Shown piece by piece: positions 1 to 9,113 of a stretch of 64,000 bases of DNA. The notes under the pieces are model-generated. The model searched no databases and was not told the DNA's origin. It was given only the letters and a program-made list of their open reading frames with translations. Made by a program: the position numbers and the translations under genes. The first letter of the stretch is position 1. The number at the start of each line of letters is the position of its first letter. The DNA is from Cellulomonas sp. NTE-D12. Its GTDB lineage: Bacteria; Actinomycetota; Actinomycetes; Actinomycetales; Cellulomonadaceae. Location of the stretch: positions 868,001 to 932,000 of the forward strand of contig NZ_AP026442.1 of the NCBI RefSeq assembly GCF_027923705.1, given 5' to 3'.

Positions 1-429
1 ATGGTGGCCGTCACCGTGCTCGCCGTCGCCTCGTCGGTCAGCCAGCCGTGGGTCGGACGGCGGCACGACGCCGGCCGGCTCGGGGAGCGGGCCGGCACGG
101 TCACCGGGCTGCTGACGATCGCCGCCGGCGTGCTGCTGCTGGCCTGGGTGCGGTACCCGGTGGCGCTGTTCACCTCGGCGGCGCTGGTCGGCATCGGCAT
201 CGGCCTGGTGACGCCGCTCGCGTTCGCCCGCCTCGCCGCGTCCGCGCCCGAGGGCTCGCTGGGCCGCACGCTGGGCTCGGCGGAGGTGGGGCGCGAGCTG
301 GGGGACGCCGGCGGACCGCTGCTGGTGGGTGCGGTGGCGACGGCGGCGGGGCTGCCCGTGGCGCTCAGCACGCTCGCCGGCATCGTGGCGCTGCAGTCGC
401 TCGTCACCGGCGGGCGACGCCGGGGCTGA
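1..429 (+). CDS. MFS transporter, C-terminal part (5' truncated by window)
   Basis: The reading frame is open from the first base, and the visible 142 residues resemble the last third of a major facilitator superfamily permease. There are about four hydrophobic helices, a short basic loop after the first helix (QPWVGRRHDAGR), and a glycine-rich helix (GIGIGLVTPLAF) followed by a loop ending in GGPLLVGAVA, as in MFS helices 10-12. The ATG at base 1 is probably internal, since a complete MFS protein has about 400 residues. Substrate cannot be inferred. The gene ends about 110 bp before the TM2 gene on the same strand. The fold is likely; the function is unknown. Confidence 0.7.
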   Translation: MVAVTVLAVASSVSQPWVGRRHDAGRLGERAGTVTGLLTIAAGVLLLAWVRYPVALFTSAALVGIGIGLVTPLAFARLAASAPEGSLGRTLGSAEVGRELGDAGGPLLVGAVATAAGLPVALSTLAGIVALQSLVTGGRRRG

Positions 430-537
430 CCCGCCGCACCGACTGGCGCCGAGCTGCGCCGCCCGACCGGCGGACACGACGGATATCGCCCGCGCAAACC
501 CTGATCAGGGTGCCCTTCCCACCACTAGCGTGGCGCC

Positions 538-1203
538 GTGTCCAACGACCACACCGCTCCCGACGGCGAGCAGGTTCCCGCGTCCCCGTCCCCCTACACG
601 CCGCCGACCGGTGGTCAGCCCGCCTACGGCCAGCCCCCGGCCTACGGCGAGCAGCCGGCCTACGGCCAGCAGCCGGCGTACGGCCAGGCCCCGGCCTACG
701 GCCAGCAGCCCGCGTACGGCCAGCCTCCGGCCTACGGTCAGCAGCCTCCGACCTACGGCGACCCGCGCTTCAGCCAGCCCGGCTACGGTCAGCCCGCCTA
801 CGGCCAGCCGGCGTACGGCCAGCAGCCGTACGGCTACGCGGCCGAGTCGACCAAGTCGTTCGTCGCCACCTGGCTGCTGGCGTACTTCCTCGGCGTGCTC
901 GGCATCGACCGGTTCTACCTGGGCAAGGTCGGCACCGGCATCCTCAAGCTCATCACCATCGGCGGCCTCGGCATCTGGGCCCTGGTGGACCTGATCCTGG
1001 TGCTGGCGGGCAAGACGCGGGACAAGAACGGCCTGCCGCTCGCCGGCTACGAGCAGAACAAGAAGGTCGCCTGGATCGTGACCGCGGTGCTCGTGGTGCT
1101 CGGCTCGTTCACGTGGCGGCTCCAGCCGCACAGCTTCACCATGCCGAACGCGGCTCCCGCGTCCGTCGTCGTCGTCACCGAGGCCCGCACGGCCCTCGTC
1201 TGA
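538..1203 (+). CDS. TM2 domain-containing membrane protein with QPAYG-repeat N-terminus
   Basis: A 221-residue protein starting at a GTG. Residues about 20-100 form a Pro/Gln/Tyr/Gly-rich, low-complexity cytoplasmic tail of repeated AYGQQP/AYGQPP units. From about residue 103 comes a TM2 domain: KSFVATWLLAYFLGVLGIDR, then FYLGKVGTGILKL, then a second hydrophobic helix, with the characteristic acidic-aromatic D-RFYLG turn. A further hydrophobic stretch (WIVTAVLVVLGSF) follows. TM2 proteins are small membrane proteins of mostly unknown role; in actinobacteria Pro/Tyr-rich N-terminal tails are common. A strong hairpin terminator follows immediately, so it is probably monocistronic. Confidence 0.85.
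   Translation: MSNDHTAPDGEQVPASPSPYTPPTGGQPAYGQPPAYGEQPAYGQQPAYGQAPAYGQQPAYGQPPAYGQQPPTYGDPRFSQPGYGQPAYGQPAYGQQPYGYAAESTKSFVATWLLAYFLGVLGIDRFYLGKVGTGILKLITIGGLGIWALVDLILVLAGKTRDKNGLPLAGYEQNKKVAWIVTAVLVVLGSFTWRLQPHSFTMPNAAPASVVVVTEARTALV
613..840 (+). repeat. In-frame QPAYG-type coding repeat
   Basis: About a dozen degenerate copies of a unit encoding (Q/P)PAYGQ lie in the N-terminal part of the TM2 gene. The repeat is protein-level low complexity. Antisense open frames over it are composition artefacts. Confidence 0.8.
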
Positions 1204-1236
1204 CGCTCGCCGGACGCTCGTCCGGCACCTGTCATC

Positions 1237-1281
1237 GACGCCCCGGCGTCCGGCCCACCTGCGGCCGGACGCCGGGGCGTC
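1237..1281 (+). terminator. Perfect 17-bp hairpin terminator after the TM2 gene
   Basis: Bases 1237-1253 (GACGCCCCGGCGTCCGG) are exactly complementary to 1265-1281, with an 11-nt loop. There is no U-tract, which is usual for high-GC actinobacteria. It separates the TM2 gene from metG, whose start is 27 bp further on. Confidence 0.8.
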
Positions 1282-1307
1282 GTACGTCGCCACCTAGGAT
1301 CGTCGCC

Positions 1308-3104
1308 ATGGCCCGCATCCTCTCGGCCGTCGCGTGGCCCTACGCGAACGGCCCCCGCCACATCGGACATGTCGCAGGGTTCGGCGTCCCCTCGGACGTC
1401 TACAGCCGCTACATGCGCATGGCGGGCCACGACGTGCTGATGGTCTCCGGCACGGACGAGCACGGGACACCGATCCTGGTGCAGGCTGAGCAGGAGGGCG
1501 TCACGCCGCAGGCCCTCGCGGACCGCTACAACCGGGTGATCGTCGAGGACCTGACGGCGCTCGGCCTGACGTACGACCTGTTCACGCGCACCACCACCCG
1601 CAACCACTACGCCGTGGTGCAGGAGATGTTCCGCACGGTGCACCGCAACGGCTACATGGTGGAGCGCACCACGCTCGGCGCCGTCTCCCCGAGCACGGGC
1701 CGCACGCTGCCGGACCGCTACATCGAGGGCACCTGCCCCATCTGCGGCTACGACGGCGCGCGCGGCGACCAGTGCGACAACTGCGGCAACCAGCTCGACG
1801 CGATCGACCTGATCAACCCGCACAGCCGGATCAACGGCGAGAAGCCGCAGTTCGTCGAGTCGAGCCACTTCTTCCTCGACCTGCCGGCGTTCGTCGACGC
1901 GCTGGGCGACTGGCTGCGCACGCGCACCGAGTGGCGTCCCAACGTCCTGAAGTTCTCGCTCAACCTGCTCGACGACGTGCGGCCTCGCGCCATGACGCGG
2001 GACATCGACTGGGGCATCCCGGTCCCGCTGCCCGGGTGGGAGGACAACCCGAACAAGCGCCTGTACGTCTGGTTCGACGCGGTGATCGGGTACCTGTCGG
2101 CGTCGATCGAGTGGGCGCGCCGCACCGGCGACCCGGAGGCGTGGCGCGGCTGGTGGACCGACCCGGCCGCTCAGTCGGCGTACTTCATGGGCAAGGACAA
2201 CATCACCTTCCACTCCCAGATCTGGCCGGCGGAGCTGCTCGGCTACGCCGGGAAGGGCTCGCACGGCGGGACGCCCGGCCCCTACGGGGACCTGGACCTC
2301 CCCACCGAGGTGGTGTCCAGCGAGTACCTCAACGTCGACGGTCAGCAGTTCTCCAGCTCGCGCGGCGTGGTGATCTACGTGCGCGACATGCTGTCCCGCT
2401 ACCAGCCGGACGCCCTGCGGTACTACCTGTCGATCGCCGGCCCGGAGACGCAGGACGTCGACTTCACGTGGGCCGAGTTCAAGCGGCGCACCAACGACGA
2501 GCTCGTCGCGGGCTGGGGCAACCTGGTGAACCGCACGGCGAGCATGGTGAACAAGAGCTTCGGGGCGATCCCCACGCCGGGAGCCCTGCAGCCGGTCGAC
2601 CAGGCGCTGCTCGCGCAGACGAGCGAGGCGTTCGGCCGCATCGGCGAGCTGATCGCCACGCATCGGCACCGTGCCGCGCTGGGGGAGACGATGCGCGTGG
2701 TGCAGGAGGCCAACCGGTACGTCTCCGAGACGGAGCCGTGGAAGCTGAAGACGGACCCGGAGCGGCTGGCCACCGTGCTGCACACCACCACCCAGGCGGT
2801 CACCGACCTGAACACGCTGCTCTCGCCGTTCCTGCCGTTCTCGGCGCAGGCGGTGCACGAGACGTTCGGCGGGACCGGCACGGTCGCGCCGCAGCCTCGG
2901 ATCGACGAGGTGACCGACCTGGACGACGAGTCGCGGCAGTACCCGGTGATCACGGGCGACTACCGGCTCGGCGAGACGCTCGCGGCCTGGGCGTCCCGTC
3001 CGGTGGTGCCGGGCACGCCCGTCGGCAAGCCGACCCCGGTGTTCACCAAGCTCGACGACTCGATCGTCGAGGAGGAGATCGCCCGCGCCCAGCGCGGCGC
3101 CTGA
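1308..3104 (+). CDS. metG: Methionyl-tRNA synthetase
   Basis: A 598-residue class I aminoacyl-tRNA synthetase that charges tRNA-Met in the cytoplasm. The HIGH signature is at residues 18-21. Two CxxC knuckles (C143/C146 and C156/C159) match the zinc-binding connective-peptide insert. A KMSKS-type loop appears as FSSSR near residue 348 (DGQQFSSSRG). The anticodon-binding helices follow, and no C-terminal dimerisation (Trbp111) domain is present, so this is the short form. The open frame extends far upstream, but the MARILSAVAWPYANG start is the family start and lies just after the terminator. The stop overlaps the tatD start by one base (TGATG). Confidence 0.97.
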   Translation: MARILSAVAWPYANGPRHIGHVAGFGVPSDVYSRYMRMAGHDVLMVSGTDEHGTPILVQAEQEGVTPQALADRYNRVIVEDLTALGLTYDLFTRTTTRNHYAVVQEMFRTVHRNGYMVERTTLGAVSPSTGRTLPDRYIEGTCPICGYDGARGDQCDNCGNQLDAIDLINPHSRINGEKPQFVESSHFFLDLPAFVDALGDWLRTRTEWRPNVLKFSLNLLDDVRPRAMTRDIDWGIPVPLPGWEDNPNKRLYVWFDAVIGYLSASIEWARRTGDPEAWRGWWTDPAAQSAYFMGKDNITFHSQIWPAELLGYAGKGSHGGTPGPYGDLDLPTEVVSSEYLNVDGQQFSSSRGVVIYVRDMLSRYQPDALRYYLSIAGPETQDVDFTWAEFKRRTNDELVAGWGNLVNRTASMVNKSFGAIPTPGALQPVDQALLAQTSEAFGRIGELIATHRHRAALGETMRVVQEANRYVSETEPWKLKTDPERLATVLHTTTQAVTDLNTLLSPFLPFSAQAVHETFGGTGTVAPQPRIDEVTDLDDESRQYPVITGDYRLGETLAAWASRPVVPGTPVGKPTPVFTKLDDSIVEEEIARAQRGA

Positions 3105-4090
3105 TGGGTCGCAACCGGAACCGGGACCGCGGCTGGCCGCCGGTCCCGGAGGCGCTGGCCGTGCCGGTGGTGGACAACCACACGCACCTGGAGTCGGTGC
3201 TGCAGGTGCGGGCGGACGGCTGGGACGGGCCCGGCGAGCCGGCCGACGATCAGTCCGAGCGGTCCGTCACGCCGCCGGCCGGCTCGTCACCCGTCGGGCC
3301 CGACCTCGCCGGCCACCTCGCGCGGGCCGCGAGTGTGGGCGTGACCCGCATGGTGCAGGTGGGCTGCGACCTGGACGCCGTCGGCTGGACCGACGCGGTG
3401 GTGCGCACGCAGCCCCAGCTGCTCGGCGCGGTCGCGATCCACCCCAACGAGGCGGTACTGCACGCCGGCGTCCGCGAGGTCGCACCGGACGGTCTCGACC
3501 CGGACCCGCAGGCACGGCACGACGTGCCGCTCGACGAGGCCCTGGCGGCCGTGGCGCGCGTCGCCCGCGACAACCCCCGGGTGCGGGCGATCGGCGAGAC
3601 GGGCCTCGACTTCTTCCGCGCCGGACCGGCCGGGCGGGAGGTCCAGCTGCAGGCGTTCCGCGCCCACGTCGCGCTGGCCAAGGAGCTCGGCCTGGCCGTG
3701 CAGATCCACGACCGGGACGCGCACGACGAGGTGGTGGACGTCCTCCTGCGGGACGGCGCGCCGGAACGCACCGTCTTCCACTGCTTCTCGGGCGATGCCG
3801 CGCTGGCCCGGCTCGCCGTCGAGCACGGCTGGTACTGCTCCTTCGCCGGACCGGTCTCGTTCCCCGCCAACGAGGAGCTGCGGGCGGCGGCCCGCGAGGT
3901 GCCGACCAGCCTGATGCTGGTCGAGACGGATGCGCCGTACCTGACGGTGCAACCGCACCGCGGGCGCCCGAACGCGCCGTACCTGCTGCCGGGCACCGTC
4001 CGTGCGCTGGCCACAGCCACGGGCAGGGACCTCGGTCCGTTGTGCGCGGGACTGACCGCCACGGCGGAGGCCGTCTACGGCCCCTGGTGA
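3104..4090 (+). CDS. tatD: TatD-family metal-dependent hydrolase (DNase-like)
   Basis: A 328-residue TIM-barrel amidohydrolase of the TatD/YcfH family, which includes 3'-5' exonucleases/DNases. The metal site is visible: HTH in VVDNHTHLE (H26, H28), the glutamate of IGETGLDF, the histidines of QIHDRDAH and FHCFSG, and the aspartate of ETDAPYL. An extra loop of about 35 residues (GWDGPGEPADDQSERSV...) sits between the first strand and the next helix, typical of actinobacterial members. It overlaps the metG stop by one base, so it is translationally coupled. The metG-tatD-rpf order is conserved in actinobacteria. Confidence 0.93.
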   Translation: MGRNRNRDRGWPPVPEALAVPVVDNHTHLESVLQVRADGWDGPGEPADDQSERSVTPPAGSSPVGPDLAGHLARAASVGVTRMVQVGCDLDAVGWTDAVVRTQPQLLGAVAIHPNEAVLHAGVREVAPDGLDPDPQARHDVPLDEALAAVARVARDNPRVRAIGETGLDFFRAGPAGREVQLQAFRAHVALAKELGLAVQIHDRDAHDEVVDVLLRDGAPERTVFHCFSGDAALARLAVEHGWYCSFAGPVSFPANEELRAAAREVPTSLMLVETDAPYLTVQPHRGRPNAPYLLPGTVRALATATGRDLGPLCAGLTATAEAVYGPW

Positions 4091-4112
4091 CGCACGCGGG
4101 GTTTCGAATCAC

Positions 4113-4129
4113 GTCACGGATCGGTTACG
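4113..4129 (+). promoter_or_regulatory. GTCACG-N5-GTTACG direct repeat, candidate MtrA-type operator
   Basis: GTCACG (4113-4118) and GTTACG (4124-4129) start 11 bp apart, one helical turn, about 135 bp upstream of the first Rpf-like gene. The same arrangement occurs at 5576-5598 upstream of rpfB. OmpR-family regulators bind such direct repeats, and MtrA controls rpf/cell-wall hydrolase genes in other actinobacteria. The assignment to MtrA is inference. Confidence 0.45.
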
Positions 4130-4262
4130 GTCGGACGCGTGTCCGGCTCGGTCGGCGCTCCAGGTGGGCGTCGCGGGTGCCGATGACATCCAGACGAAAC
4201 CGAGCCAGGGCGCGGTGCTGCGGCACCGCGCTCGCCCGGTCCGCCCGACGTAAGGACACCGT

Positions 4263-5456
4263 GTGAGTCACCCCGGCGAGGACCGCGCGACGACGCGCGG
4301 GGCCGCCGGACGGCTGCCACGGCTCGCGGCGCAGGGCCTGGTCCTCGCGCTCGTCGCCGGTGCGACCTCCGCCTTCGCCGTGCTGCACAAGCAGGTGACG
4401 GTCGACGTGGACGGGACCTCGACCCAGGTGCAGGCGTTCGGTCGCACGGTGGGCGACATCCTCGGTGCGCAGCACGTGACGGTCGGCGACAAGGACCTGG
4501 TGGCCCCGGCGCTGGACGAGCCGGTGGCGCAGGGTGCGCAGATCGTGGTGCGGCACGGGCACCCGCTCGACCTCGAGATCGACGGCCAGCAGCAGCAGGT
4601 GTGGACCACGGCGCTCACGGTCGGCGAGGCGGTGGACGCGATGGGCCTGCACGAGGGTGTGCGGCTGTCCGCGTCCCGGTCCTCGACCCTCGGCCGCGAG
4701 CCCCTGCGGGTGTCCACCCAGAAGACCATCCACCTGGCGGTCGACGGTCAGGTGATCGACGGGGTCACCGCGGCGGGCACCGTCCGCGACGCGCTGAAGG
4801 ACATCGGCCTGGTGCTCAACGAGGGCGACCAGCTGTCGGTCCCGCTGGACGCGGCCGCCGTGGACGGGCTCGTGGTGATGGTGAACCGCGCCGCGAGCGC
4901 CGGTCAGACCGTCGTCGAGGCGGTGCCGTTCGACGAGCAGGACGTCGACGACCCGACGCTGGTGACCGGTACCCGCAAGGTGCAGACCGCGGGACGTGCC
5001 GGGGTGCGCACCACGACGTACCAGGTGGACGTCGTCGGCGGCGTCGTCGTCTCCCGCACCCCGCTCGCCTCGGTCGTCACGACGGCGCCGGTGACCCAGG
5101 TGGTCCGGGTCGGCACCATGCAGCTGCCGAGCGGCTCGGCGGTCGCCGTCGACCCGGGCAGCGCGCAGGCCATCGGCCAGCAGCTCGCGGCCGCCCGCGG
5201 CTGGGGCGCGGACCAGTTCGCCTGCCTGCTGCCGCTGTGGAACCGCGAGAGCCACTGGAACGTGTCCGCGCAGAACAGCGGCTCGGGCGCCTACGGCATC
5301 CCGCAGGCCCTGCCCGGTTCCAAGATGGCGAGCGCCGGCGCCGACTGGCAGACCAACCCGGCGACCCAGATCACCTGGGGCCTGGACTACATCGCGGGGC
5401 GGTACGGCACGCCGTGCGCGGCCTACTCGCACAGCCTCTCGACCGGCTGGTACTGA
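4263..5456 (+). CDS. G5/DUF348 muralytic protein with SLT-like C-terminal domain (Rpf paralogue)
   Basis: A 397-residue exported or membrane-anchored wall hydrolase. It has a basic N-terminus, one hydrophobic segment (residues about 20-40), three DUF348 (YabE) units beginning near KQVTVDVDG, HPLDLEIDG and KTIHLAVDG, and a G5 domain (VPFDEQDVDDPTLVTGTRKV onward). The C-terminus is a lysozyme-fold domain with LWNRESHWN, SGAYGIPQALPGSK and a final HSLSTGWY. This end is not the classical Rpf domain but a transglycosylase SLT-like module; the likely catalytic glutamate is in NRESHW. The GTG start gives MSHPGED. It stands directly before rpfB, so the two may act together on peptidoglycan. Confidence 0.85.
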   Translation: MSHPGEDRATTRGAAGRLPRLAAQGLVLALVAGATSAFAVLHKQVTVDVDGTSTQVQAFGRTVGDILGAQHVTVGDKDLVAPALDEPVAQGAQIVVRHGHPLDLEIDGQQQQVWTTALTVGEAVDAMGLHEGVRLSASRSSTLGREPLRVSTQKTIHLAVDGQVIDGVTAAGTVRDALKDIGLVLNEGDQLSVPLDAAAVDGLVVMVNRAASAGQTVVEAVPFDEQDVDDPTLVTGTRKVQTAGRAGVRTTTYQVDVVGGVVVSRTPLASVVTTAPVTQVVRVGTMQLPSGSAVAVDPGSAQAIGQQLAAARGWGADQFACLLPLWNRESHWNVSAQNSGSGAYGIPQALPGSKMASAGADWQTNPATQITWGLDYIAGRYGTPCAAYSHSLSTGWY

Positions 5457-5821
5457 GTCGCGGCACCGGGGCTGACCTCGACCGGGCGGTCCCACCGGCC
5501 CGCCACGAGGCTCCTGGGCGCGCGTCCAAGAACGTGACCTGAGGCACATCCGACCCTGCAGGGCTTGGCAGATCCGTCACGCTTCGGTTACGGTCACGTG
5601 TCGCGCTTGCGAGACAGAACCCGATGTGCTGGGTCTCGCGGCGCGATCGGAGGCTCCTGACGGGGCCGCCGTGACGGCCGGATCGGAGTCCGGGACCGAC
5701 GCAGGGCCCCGCGGGGCCCGCAGCAGTGCCCCGCCGCGAGGCGAGCCTGCCTGCACGTCGTCGGGCGCCCACACGGGCGCACCCCGCACCCGTGCCCGGG
5801 CACCTCGACGTCTGGAGCGAC
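5457..5821 (+). promoter_or_regulatory. 365-bp intergenic region / leader before rpfB
   Basis: No coding gene is convincing here. It holds the GTnACG direct repeats at 5576-5598 and an imperfect hairpin around 5603-5640 (GAGAC...GTCTC). It also carries an inverted GGGCCCCGCGGGGCCC stretch near 5706. The length suggests a long 5' leader for rpfB. I checked for a c-di-AMP (ydaO) aptamer, known upstream of rpf genes elsewhere, and could not recognise its conserved core. Confidence 0.4.
5576..5598 (+). promoter_or_regulatory. Triple GTnACG direct repeat upstream of rpfB
   Basis: GTCACG (5576-5581) and GTTACG (5587-5592) start 11 bp apart, and another GTCACG follows at 5593-5598. The first pair is the same arrangement as at 4113-4129, within a longer conserved block TCGGTTACGGTC. 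This is a candidate operator for an OmpR-family regulator such as MtrA (inference). Confidence 0.45.
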
Positions 5822-7042
5822 GTGCAGTTCTCGACCCTCACCCCCGGTCCGTCCACGGACTCCCCGCTGGCTGCATCCCACGCCGCAGACCCGAAGGACC
5901 GGAGGTGGTGGCGTCGTGCGCGCACCGTCCCGGTGGTCGCCGCGACGGTCGGTCTGGTGGTCCTCGGCGGAGGTGGCACGGCCTACGCCTCGGCGCACAA
6001 GTCCGTGACCCTCGACGTCGACGGCAACGTCCAGAAGGTGTCCACGTTCGCGGGATCGGTGCAGGGTCTCCTCGCCGCGCGTCACGTCACGGTCGGTGAC
6101 CGGGACCTCGTGTCCGCGACCGGTGCGCTCGGCGACGGGCAGCAGGTGGTCGTCCGGCACGCCCACCAGGTCACCGTCTCGGAGAACGGCACGCAGAAGA
6201 CGGTGTGGACCACCGCGCTGACGGCCGACGAGGCGCTGGCGGACCTCAGCGCGCGCGGTGCCGTGATCAGCCTGGTGGCGTCGCGCTCGCAGGAGGGCGG
6301 CCGTCCCGAGCTGCCGCTGGACCTGACGCTGCACGGCCCCGCCGATGTGGTGGTGGACGGTGCGACCAAGCCGGTGCAGGACGCGACGATCTCCGTCGGC
6401 GACGCCCTCACGCAGCTCGGCGTCACGCTGAACCCCCTCGACACGGTGGAGGTCAAGCGGAGCGACGCCGGTCGCGTGCAGGTGGTGGTGCACCGGGTGG
6501 TGGTGCAGGACGTGACCACGACGAGCGAGGAGCCATTCACCTCGAGCACCGTGGACGACCCGACCCAGTACACCGGCAAGCGGACCGTGACCACGGCCGG
6601 TGTGGTCGGCGTGCGGACGATCGTCGACCGCGTGACCACGGTCGACGGGGTCGAGACCGCGCGCGACCACGTCTCCAACGACGTGACCACCGCCCCGGTG
6701 AACGAGGTCGTGGCGGTCGGCACCAAGGCCAAGCCCGTGGTTGCCCCGAAGCCGGCCCCTGCCGCACCTGCATCGGCACCGGCCGCGGCCAGCGCCACGT
6801 CCGGCTCGCTGAACTGGGCCGCGCTCGCGCAGTGCGAGTCCGGGGGGCGCGTCGACGCCGTGTCGTCGAACGGCATGTACTACGGCCTCTACCAGTTCTC
6901 GGTGTCGACGTGGCAGGCGATGGGCGGCTCCGGCCTCCCGTCCCAGGCGTCCGCGGCCGAGCAGACGGCCCGCGCCCAGGCGCTGTACGACCGGTCCGGT
7001 GCCGGTCAGTGGCCCGTCTGCGGCAAGAACCTGTTCAGCTGA
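5822..7042 (+). CDS. rpfB: Resuscitation-promoting factor RpfB
   Basis: A 406-residue cell-wall lytic enzyme of the RpfB type, anchored by one N-terminal helix (VPVVAATVGLVVLGGGGTAY). Three DUF348 units follow (from KSVTLDVDG), then a G5 domain (EPFTSSTVDDPTQYTGKR onward), an Ala/Pro linker, and a C-terminal Rpf catalytic domain. The Rpf domain begins LNWAALAQCESGGR, with the conserved glutamate in CESGG and the paired cysteine in WPVCGKN. An in-frame ATG lies at 5726, but the GTG at 5822 has GGAG just upstream and gives a better membrane-anchor N-terminus. Its place between tatD and ksgA is the classic actinobacterial rpfB locus. Confidence 0.93.
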   Translation: MQFSTLTPGPSTDSPLAASHAADPKDRRWWRRARTVPVVAATVGLVVLGGGGTAYASAHKSVTLDVDGNVQKVSTFAGSVQGLLAARHVTVGDRDLVSATGALGDGQQVVVRHAHQVTVSENGTQKTVWTTALTADEALADLSARGAVISLVASRSQEGGRPELPLDLTLHGPADVVVDGATKPVQDATISVGDALTQLGVTLNPLDTVEVKRSDAGRVQVVVHRVVVQDVTTTSEEPFTSSTVDDPTQYTGKRTVTTAGVVGVRTIVDRVTTVDGVETARDHVSNDVTTAPVNEVVAVGTKAKPVVAPKPAPAAPASAPAAASATSGSLNWAALAQCESGGRVDAVSSNGMYYGLYQFSVSTWQAMGGSGLPSQASAAEQTARAQALYDRSGAGQWPVCGKNLFS

Positions 7043-7124
7043 CGGCCGACGACGACGCCCGGGGTGCCACGCGCGCCCCGGGCGTCGTCGTCCCTGCGGT
7101 CGTCGGCTGGTTAGGCTCGCAGCC

Positions 7125-8116
<992 letters not shown>

Positions 8117-8120
<4 letters not shown>

Positions 8121-9055
8121 CCTTGACCCCCGTGGACCCGCTGCCCTCGCGGGAGGTCCGGGTCCGAGCGCCGGGGAAGGTGAACCTCTCGCTCCGCGTC
8201 GGACCACGGGACCAGACCGGCTACCACCCGCTCGTCACGGTGTTCCAGGCGGTCTCCGTGTACGAGGAGGTCGTCGCGGTCCCGGCGGACGGCATCGTGA
8301 TCACCGCGTCGGGGCTGCAGGCCGAGGCGGTTCCGACGGACGCCTCGAACCTCGCGGCGAAGGCGGCACGGCTGCTCGCCGAGCGGGTCGGCGTGACCGA
8401 CGGGGTGCACCTCCACCTGGTCAAGGGCGTGCCGGTGGCCGGGGGCATGGCGGGCGGCTCGGCGGATGCGGCCGCCGCGCTGATGGCCTGCGACGCCCTG
8501 TGGGGCACCGGCCTCAGCCGCGACGAGCTGCTGGACCTCGCGGCCCAGCTCGGGTCGGACGTGCCGTTCGTGCTCACCGGCCACACCGCCGTGGGCTCCG
8601 GTCGCGGCCACCTGCTCACCCCGGCGATGAGCCGCGGGGAGTTCCACTGGGCGTTCGCCGTCCGGGACCGCGGGCTGTCGACGCCGGAGGTGTTCGCGGC
8701 GTTCGACGAGCTGAACCGCGGCGTGCCGCACGCCGCCGACGCGGCGGCCGACGTGCCGCTGATGCAGGCGCTCCGGGCCGGCGACCCGGCGGCGCTGGGC
8801 GCGGCGCTGCACAACGACCTCGAGCCGGCGGCGCTGGAGCTCGCGCCGGACCTGGCGGAGCCGCTCGCGGTGGCTCAGGACGCCGGTGCGCTGGGTGTCG
8901 TGGTGTCCGGCTCCGGCCCGACGGTGGCGGCCCTGGCCCGCAGCAGGCAGCACGCGTTGGTGATCGCAGCGGCGTTCACGGCCGCCGGGGTGGCCGACCG
9001 GGTGCTGACGGCGCTCGGGCCGGTGCCGGGTGCCCGGGTGGTCGGCTCCGAGTAG
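8117..9055 (+). CDS. ispE: 4-diphosphocytidyl-2-C-methyl-D-erythritol kinase
   Basis: A 312-residue GHMP-family kinase of the MEP isoprenoid pathway. It phosphorylates the 2-hydroxyl of CDP-ME using ATP. The N-terminal APGKVNLSLRVG, the glycine-rich ATP loop PVAGGMAGGSADAAAAL (about residues 105-121) and the C-terminal VSGSGPTVAAL motif are all visible. Translation is coupled to rsmA through a GTGA overlap, and a hairpin terminator follows within six bases of the stop. The rpfB-ksgA-ispE order is typical of actinobacteria. Confidence 0.95.
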
Positions 9056-9060
9056 GCGGG

Positions 9061-9099
9061 TCGAAGGACCGGCGCCGGGGGTCGACGCCGGTCCTTCGA
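9061..9099. terminator. Bidirectional hairpin between ispE and dctA
   Basis: TCGAAGGACCGGCG (9061-9074) pairs perfectly with 9086-9099 around an 11-nt loop. It lies between convergent genes (ispE stop 9055, symporter stop 9114), so it can terminate both. Confidence 0.85.
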
Positions 9100-9113
9100 T
9101 GCCGTGCGCTCGG

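Noticed and set aside
48..1307. Long open frame running from base 48 into metG
   Set aside because: It is open because of high GC; codons upstream of 1308 give Arg/Gly/Pro-rich nonsense, cross the TM2 gene and a perfect terminator, and the conserved synthetase start is at 1308.
1047..2858. 603-residue antisense frame over metG
   Set aside because: Composition resembles a reverse-frame shadow (Arg/Val/Asp/His-rich, no domain), and it overlaps a certain essential gene.
5457..5821. c-di-AMP (ydaO) riboswitch upstream of rpfB
   Set aside because: Such aptamers precede rpf genes in some actinobacteria, but I could not find the conserved core segments in order; only a modest hairpin and GTnACG repeats are present.
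5726..5821. Upstream ATG start for rpfB
   Set aside because: It would add an Arg/Pro-rich leader before the membrane anchor; GTG 5822 has GGAG next to it and fits the family.
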